Shown here one piece after another: positions 59,634 through 64,000 of a DNA stretch of 64,000 nucleotides. This DNA comes from Agromyces albus. Its GTDB lineage: Bacteria > Actinomycetota > Actinomycetes > Actinomycetales > Microbacteriaceae. The stretch spans positions 62,001 to 126,000 of the forward strand of contig NZ_SDPN01000001.1 in the NCBI RefSeq assembly GCF_004134825.1, given 5' to 3'. The stretch's first letter is position 1. Each line of letters begins with the position of its first letter. The position numbers and the translations under genes were made by a program. The notes below the pieces were generated by a model. That model was not told the DNA's origin and did not search any database. It saw nothing but the letters and a program-made list of their open reading frames with translations.

Positions 59634-60845
59634 TCAGGGCAACTCGCCCGCGACCACGCGACCGCGCGAGACGACCGCGACGATGCCCGACGTGTCGAGC
59701 TCACGGATGTCGCGCCACGGCCTGCCCCGCATGACCACGAAGTCCGCGGCGAACCCCTCGCGGACCCGGCCGAGGGAGTCCCCTCGTCGGATCGTCCGCG
59801 CGGCCCGTGTGGTCGCCGCCTGCATGGCTCGCTCGGCGCTCCAACCCAGCGTTGAGGCCATCGCGCGCACCTCCGCCATCTGGTCGGCGAACCCGATGTG
59901 GTGCCCGTTCGCGTCAGTGCCGAGCACGAAGTCGACGCCGGCATCGGCCGCCGAGCGCATGAGCGCATCGCGCTCGGCGACGAGCGCGCTCGCCTTCGCC
60001 GCCTGCTCGGGCGTCACACCGAACTGGCCTGCGGCGATCCGGTCGTTGATGAGCAGCGTCGGGGCGATGCTCACTCCGCGAGCGGCGATGCGCTCGGCCT
60101 GGGCGGGTGAGACGAGCGTGCCGTGCTCGATGGAGTCGACGCCCTCGTCGAGGGCGATGCCGATGCCCTGCTCGGTGTGGGCATGCGCGGCCACGAGCAT
60201 GCCGAGCGCGTGCGCCTCGTCGACGATCGCGGCGATCTCAGCCCGCGTGTGATTGCGCCAGGAGCTCTTGTCGCCCACCGACAGCACGCCGCCGCTCGTG
60301 GCGATCTTCACCCCGTCAGCCCCGGCTCGCGCCCACTGGCGCACGAGCTTGCGGCACTCGTCGACGCCGTCGGCGACGGGCTTGCGCGCCGCGACGGCGG
60401 GCGGCACGAACAGGTCGCCGTGGCCCGCGGTCATGCTCACCATGCCGTGCGCGAGCACCCGAGGGCCGTCGACGATGCCGGCATCTAGGGCTCGCGCGAG
60501 CGAGAACTGGATCTCATCGGCGGAGAGGTCGCGCAGCGTCGTCACGCCGGCCTGTGCGGCTTGCCGCGCGTGCGCGAGCCCGTGCAACACCTGCTCCTCT
60601 GGGCGCGTGGTGAGCGGCCACGTGAGGAAGTCGACGCGCCCCTCGCCTGCGTGCCCGATGAGGTGCACGTGCGTGTCGATGAGACCGGGAATCACGGCAA
60701 AGCGGGGCGCTTGGGCGGATTCACTCGGCCGCACGGCGACGATCGTGCCGTCGGTGCCGCCGCCGTCGCTCCACTCGATCGTGGATGGCCCTTGCGCCGA
60801 GTCGCCATCCCACAGCTCGACGTTCTCGAGCACGTGAGACCTCAT
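59634..60845 (-). CDS. Metal-dependent amidohydrolase (imidazolonepropionase-like)
   Basis: A 403-residue TIM-barrel amidohydrolase. Metal ligands: HVH in LIDTHVHLIGH (about 57-67), carbamylated Lys candidate in DGVKIATSGGV, His in VAAHAHTEQG and SIEHGT, Asp in LGTDANGHH. The group includes Xaa-Pro/Xaa-Arg dipeptidases, isoaspartyl peptidases and imidazolonepropionases. It is the last gene of a nucleoside-type ABC operon with an ATGA overlap, so it probably degrades the imported compound. Confidence 0.88.
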   Translation of the reverse strand: MRSHVLENVELWDGDSAQGPSTIEWSDGGGTDGTIVAVRPSESAQAPRFAVIPGLIDTHVHLIGHAGEGRVDFLTWPLTTRPEEQVLHGLAHARQAAQAGVTTLRDLSADEIQFSLARALDAGIVDGPRVLAHGMVSMTAGHGDLFVPPAVAARKPVADGVDECRKLVRQWARAGADGVKIATSGGVLSVGDKSSWRNHTRAEIAAIVDEAHALGMLVAAHAHTEQGIGIALDEGVDSIEHGTLVSPAQAERIAARGVSIAPTLLINDRIAAGQFGVTPEQAAKASALVAERDALMRSAADAGVDFVLGTDANGHHIGFADQMAEVRAMASTLGWSAERAMQAATTRAARTIRRGDSLGRVREGFAADFVVMRGRPWRDIRELDTSGIVAVVSRGRVVAGELP

Positions 60846-62122
60846 GACCGCGCGTTCTTCCGTGGGAACACGTGGCCGAGCGCAGCGGGCGGACGCATCG
60901 TGACGCCGGCGACGACGAGCACCGCGAGTGTCACGAGGTACGGCGCGGCGGTGGCGAGGCCGCTCGGCAGCGGCACGAACAGGAAGACGAGCACGAGCAC
61001 GACTCCCAGCACGAGCGGGGCGATGCCGCCGCGCCGCTCGCCCTTCATGATGCGGCTCACGCCGACCACTACGAAGACGATCGCGAGGATGAACAGCAGC
61101 GCCCGGAACGTCTCGGGCCTCCCGAGTCCGACCGCATCGCTGAAGCCGAAGAGCGACGACCCGAGGAACACCCCAGAGGGCATCCAGTTGCCGAAGATGA
61201 GCGTCGCAAGTCCGATGAAGCCGCGGCCGGCCGTCTGGTGCTCGACGTAGCCCTGCGAGATCAGCACGAGGTATCCGCCGGCGAAGCCCGCCATGCCGCT
61301 GCCGATGAGCACGGCGAGCCAGCGCGTGCGGTGCACGTCACCGCCGAGCGCCTGGAGCGCCGCCGGCCGTTCGCCCGCCGCACGCCATCGCAGCCCGAAC
61401 GGCGTGCGCCACAGCACGTACGCGGTGGCCGGGATCAGCAGCAGCCCGATCACTGCCGTGATCGACACGTCGCGAGTGAGTCCGCCGACGATGCCGCCGA
61501 GCTGCGCGACGACCGGTAGGCCCGACGCCTCCATCACGCGAGTGAGGTCGAACGTGCCGAAGCCGCCCGAGAGGAAGGGGATGCCGATCGTCGGCAGGGA
61601 GCCGCCGATTCGCGGCGAGTGCGCGATGGTGCCGCCGTCGACGCCGTTGAAGACGATGTCGGCCATGAATCGGGCGAGCGCCGCCGCGATGACGTTGATC
61701 GAGACGCCGACGATGAGCTGGTTGAGCCCCATCTCGATGCAGAGCAGTGCCATCAGGAGTCCGAAGATCAACCCGCCGACGATGCCGCCGCCGAGCGCGG
61801 CCCACGGCCCCCAGAGCCAGCCGAACAGGCCCGCCATCCAGGTGCCGCCGATCATCATGCCCTCGAGGCCGACGTTGATGATGCCCGCGCGCTCGGAGTA
61901 GAGGCCGCCCATCGCCACGATGGCGATCGGCACCGTGAGGCGCAGCGCGGAACCCCACGTGGAGGAGGCCGCGATCCCCGGGGCGTCGGCGACGTACTGG
62001 GCAATGACGATCAGGCCGAATCCGAGCAGCGCCCAGCGGAGTCCGGTGCGAAGCGCCGCCCGCCCGGGCGCGAGTCGCGTCGGCGAAGGTCGCGCCGCGA
62101 CGTGCGTGATGGTGTCGGTCAT
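60842..62122 (-). CDS. ABC transporter permease, BMP/nucleoside type (YufQ-like)
   Basis: A 426-residue membrane permease (BPD_transp_2 type, about ten helices). Signature segments: LRLTVPIAIVAMGGLYSERAGIINVGLEGMMIGGTWMAG, IEMGLNQLIVGVSINVIAAALARF, and the EAA-like loop RWRAAGERPAALQALGGDVHRTR. Longer than usual because of three extra C-terminal helices (about 350-410). Second permease of the operon. Confidence 0.92.
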   Translation of the reverse strand: MTDTITHVAARPSPTRLAPGRAALRTGLRWALLGFGLIVIAQYVADAPGIAASSTWGSALRLTVPIAIVAMGGLYSERAGIINVGLEGMMIGGTWMAGLFGWLWGPWAALGGGIVGGLIFGLLMALLCIEMGLNQLIVGVSINVIAAALARFMADIVFNGVDGGTIAHSPRIGGSLPTIGIPFLSGGFGTFDLTRVMEASGLPVVAQLGGIVGGLTRDVSITAVIGLLLIPATAYVLWRTPFGLRWRAAGERPAALQALGGDVHRTRWLAVLIGSGMAGFAGGYLVLISQGYVEHQTAGRGFIGLATLIFGNWMPSGVFLGSSLFGFSDAVGLGRPETFRALLFILAIVFVVVGVSRIMKGERRGGIAPLVLGVVLVLVFLFVPLPSGLATAAPYLVTLAVLVVAGVTMRPPAALGHVFPRKNARS

Positions 62123-63222
62123 CGTGCGGCCTCCGCCCCGTCGGTGGCGAGCGGCATCCGTCGTCTCGCCCTGATCGCCCGCCAGAGGGCGATGCGCTGG
62201 TCGGCCTTCTCGGTGAACCAGTAGCCGATCGCCGAGCTCAGGAGGATCACCGCCATGAACACCGACCCGACCTCGGTCGGCAGTTGCACGAGCCCGAGCA
62301 CTTGCGAACTGCGCTCGACGAAGGCGAGCAGGAACGCGCCGAAGGCCATGCCGATCGGGTGCATCCTGCCGAGCAGCGCGGCCGCGAGTCCCGTGAACAT
62401 GAGGTCGATCGGCAGGGTGCCGTCGAAACGATGGGCCGTGCCGAGCACGTGCGGCATGCCGATGAGGCCCGCGATCGCGCCCGAGCCGAGCATCGCCCAG
62501 ATGATGCGATGCTTCACCTTGATGCCCGCCGACTCGGCGGCGTCGGGCGAGCGAGCGGCCACCTGCAGCGTGAAGCCGAACACCGTGCGGTACTGAATGA
62601 GGTAGAACAGCACGCCGAGCACGATCGCGACGACGAGAAAGCCCGTGATCGCGGTGCGATTGCCGATGCCGAGGTCGACGAGCACCGGCATCGCGCCGTT
62701 CTCGTCGATGATCGCCGTGCCGGTGTCCTGACCGCCGCCGGCGCGGAAGACGTTCGCGAGCAGGATGGCCACGACGGTCGTCGCGATCGCGTTCATGAGG
62801 ATCGAGGTGATGACCTCGTTCACTCCGCGGTACACCTTGAGCAGCGCGGGCACGAGCGCCCAGAGTGCGCCGGCCACGCTGCCGACCAGCAGCGAGAGCG
62901 GCAGCCGCACGGCGAGATCGAACGGGAGCTGCGCGGCCGCGACCGCGCCGGCGAGCGCTGCGACACGGTACTGGCCGTCGATGCCGATGTTGAAGAGTCC
63001 CATGCGAAGAGCGAACGCGGCGGCGATCCCCGCGATATAGAGCGGCACCGCGTTGTTCAGCGCCGACACGAGTGAGGCCGGCTCGATGCCGTAGTTCCAC
63101 ATGACCTCGTAGGCGGATGCCGCGGAGTAGCCGCTGAGGCTGAGGAACAGGGTGGTCACGAGCAGCGCGAGCAGCACCGAGACCACCGGGCCGCTCAGGG
63201 TGAGCACGATGCGTCGGATCAT
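62119..63222 (-). CDS. ABC transporter permease, BMP/nucleoside type (YufP-like)
   Basis: A 367-residue permease with about nine helices: LRMGLFNIGIDGQYRVAALAGAVAA, VNEVITSILMNAIATTVVAILL, and the loop RSPDAAESAGIKVKHRIIWAM. Pairs with the YufQ-like permease; both overlap neighbours by ATGA. Relatives import guanosine, adenosine or deoxynucleosides, or purine-derived lipoprotein-bound ligands. Confidence 0.92.
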   Translation of the reverse strand: MIRRIVLTLSGPVVSVLLALLVTTLFLSLSGYSAASAYEVMWNYGIEPASLVSALNNAVPLYIAGIAAAFALRMGLFNIGIDGQYRVAALAGAVAAAQLPFDLAVRLPLSLLVGSVAGALWALVPALLKVYRGVNEVITSILMNAIATTVVAILLANVFRAGGGQDTGTAIIDENGAMPVLVDLGIGNRTAITGFLVVAIVLGVLFYLIQYRTVFGFTLQVAARSPDAAESAGIKVKHRIIWAMLGSGAIAGLIGMPHVLGTAHRFDGTLPIDLMFTGLAAALLGRMHPIGMAFGAFLLAFVERSSQVLGLVQLPTEVGSVFMAVILLSSAIGYWFTEKADQRIALWRAIRARRRMPLATDGAEAAR

Positions 63223-64000
63223 TCGGCGGCCTCCTGGTCGATCGGTGCCGCAATGCGGTCGCTGCGTACACCGGTCATGTATTCGCCGAGGGTCTCGGCG
63301 TCGGTCGCGCGGGGGTCGAGCTCGCCCACGATCGTGCCGCGGTAGAACACGATCACGCGGTCGGAGAGGGCGAGCAGCTCATCGAGGTCGGCCGAGATGA
63401 GCAGCGTGCCCAGGCCGCGGTCACGCGCCTCGATGAGTTCGGCCCACACCGCCGATTGCGCGCCGATGTCGACGCCGCGGGTCGGATGCGCCGCGATGAG
63501 CACGCGCGGATCGGAGCCGAGCTCGCGCCCGACGATGAACTTCTGCTGGTTGCCGCCCGACAGGGACGACGCGAGGGTCATCGGCCCACCGCCGCGAACG
63601 TCGAATCGTGCGATGATCCGCTCGGCGACCGCCGCTGCGCCCGATCGGCTGAACCACGGCCCGCGCTTCACGGGGCGGTGGGTGTGGTGACCCAGCGCGG
63701 CGTTCTCGCGCAGCGGCATCGAGAGCACGAGACCGTCGTGGTGGCGATCTTCGGGGATGTACGCCATGCCGCCGCCGCGCCGCTGCTCGGTCGACAGCCC
63801 CGAGACATCCGCTCCACTCACCGACACCGTGCCGCGTGCCGCGACCCGGCCGAGCAGGGCGAGCATGAGCTCGGACTGGCCGTTGCCCTCGACCCCGGCG
63901 ACGCCGAGGATCTCGCCGGCCCGCACCGAGAACGACACGTCGTCGAGCGCGGGCACCTCCCCCTCGTCGCCGACCGTGAGCCCTCGGCCCTCGAGCACGA
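63219..64000 (-). CDS. ABC transporter ATP-binding protein, BMP/nucleoside type (partial)
   Basis: The C-terminal nucleotide-binding domain of a two-domain ATPase; the N-terminal domain and the likely binding-lipoprotein gene lie beyond the right edge. Walker A is degenerate as usual for this half (VEGNGQSEL instead of GxxxxGKST), then YIPEDRHHDGLVLSMPLRENAALG, signature LSGGNQQK and ARELG-like GRELGSDPRVLIAAHPTRGVDIGAQ. Overlaps the YufP-like gene by ATGA. Confidence 0.92.
   Translation of the reverse strand, partial: VLEGRGLTVGDEGEVPALDDVSFSVRAGEILGVAGVEGNGQSELMLALLGRVAARGTVSVSGADVSGLSTEQRRGGGMAYIPEDRHHDGLVLSMPLRENAALGHHTHRPVKRGPWFSRSGAAAVAERIIARFDVRGGGPMTLASSLSGGNQQKFIVGRELGSDPRVLIAAHPTRGVDIGAQSAVWAELIEARDRGLGTLLISADLDELLALSDRVIVFYRGTIVGELDPRATDAETLGEYMTGVRSDRIAAPIDQEAAE

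Overview
The window is GC-rich (roughly 70%) actinobacterial chromosome. Codon use, the LLM-class F420-type oxidoreductase, CGNR and WYL regulators, GSYAKG-type TetR repressors and the very frequent in-frame hexamer GGATGC/GCATCC point to the family Microbacteriaceae (an Agromyces- or Microbacterium-like soil or plant-associated organism). That assignment is inference from gene style; there is no rRNA or marker gene to prove it. No tRNA, rRNA, CRISPR array, prophage or transposase was found.

Layout: 1-3.2 kb holds the start of an osmolyte-type ABC ATPase, an IclR regulator, and a divergent pair of a histidine-ammonia-lyase-like protein that lacks the MIO triad plus HutD. 3.2-13.6 kb holds a GH3 beta-glucosidase with a divergent TetR, two esterases, an SDR, an AraC regulator with an MFS pump, and an SDR/TetR pair. 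13.6-17.3 kb is patchy accessory DNA: a truncated SDR, an aldo-keto reductase, an SDR/TetR pair and an internalin-type LRR remnant. 17.4-22.5 kb holds a polyprenol-phosphate-mannose-synthase-like glycosyltransferase, a TetR/cupin pair, a RidA protein, a hydrolase, a uracil-DNA-glycosylase-like protein and a CGNR regulator.

22.5-27.7 kb is a beta-glucoside uptake and hydrolysis operon (binding lipoprotein, two permeases, GH1) under a divergent TetR. 27.8-32.4 kb has an MMPL exporter with TetR and a CGNR regulator with an alpha/beta hydrolase. 32.4-46.2 kb is rich in amino-acid metabolism (ddaH-rocD, an Lrp regulator, the PutA bifunctional enzyme with a LysR regulator) and also holds a sugar isomerase/oxidoreductase pair with TetR and a rimK/RimB-like protease pair. 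46.2-48.4 kb carries META-domain lipoproteins, a degenerate duplication and a MazEF-like toxin-antitoxin pair. 48.4-59.6 kb has a WYL regulator with an ABC-2 exporter, a CrtI-like oxidoreductase, a DoxX/HxlR pair, a truncated TfoX gene and an operon of anchored hypothetical proteins. 59.6-64 kb is a fully coupled nucleoside-type ABC importer operon ending in an amidohydrolase; its left half runs off the right edge.

The clearest pattern is regulatory. Many divergent gene pairs carry readable inverted-repeat operators. Three paralogous GSYAKG TetR proteins (5.6, 27.0 and 36.3 kb), each beside carbohydrate genes, share AAACC...GGTTT operators, which suggests a common carbohydrate regulon. The second notable point is the MIO-less HAL homologue next to HutD. 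I did not find a clear-cut unknown multi-gene system.
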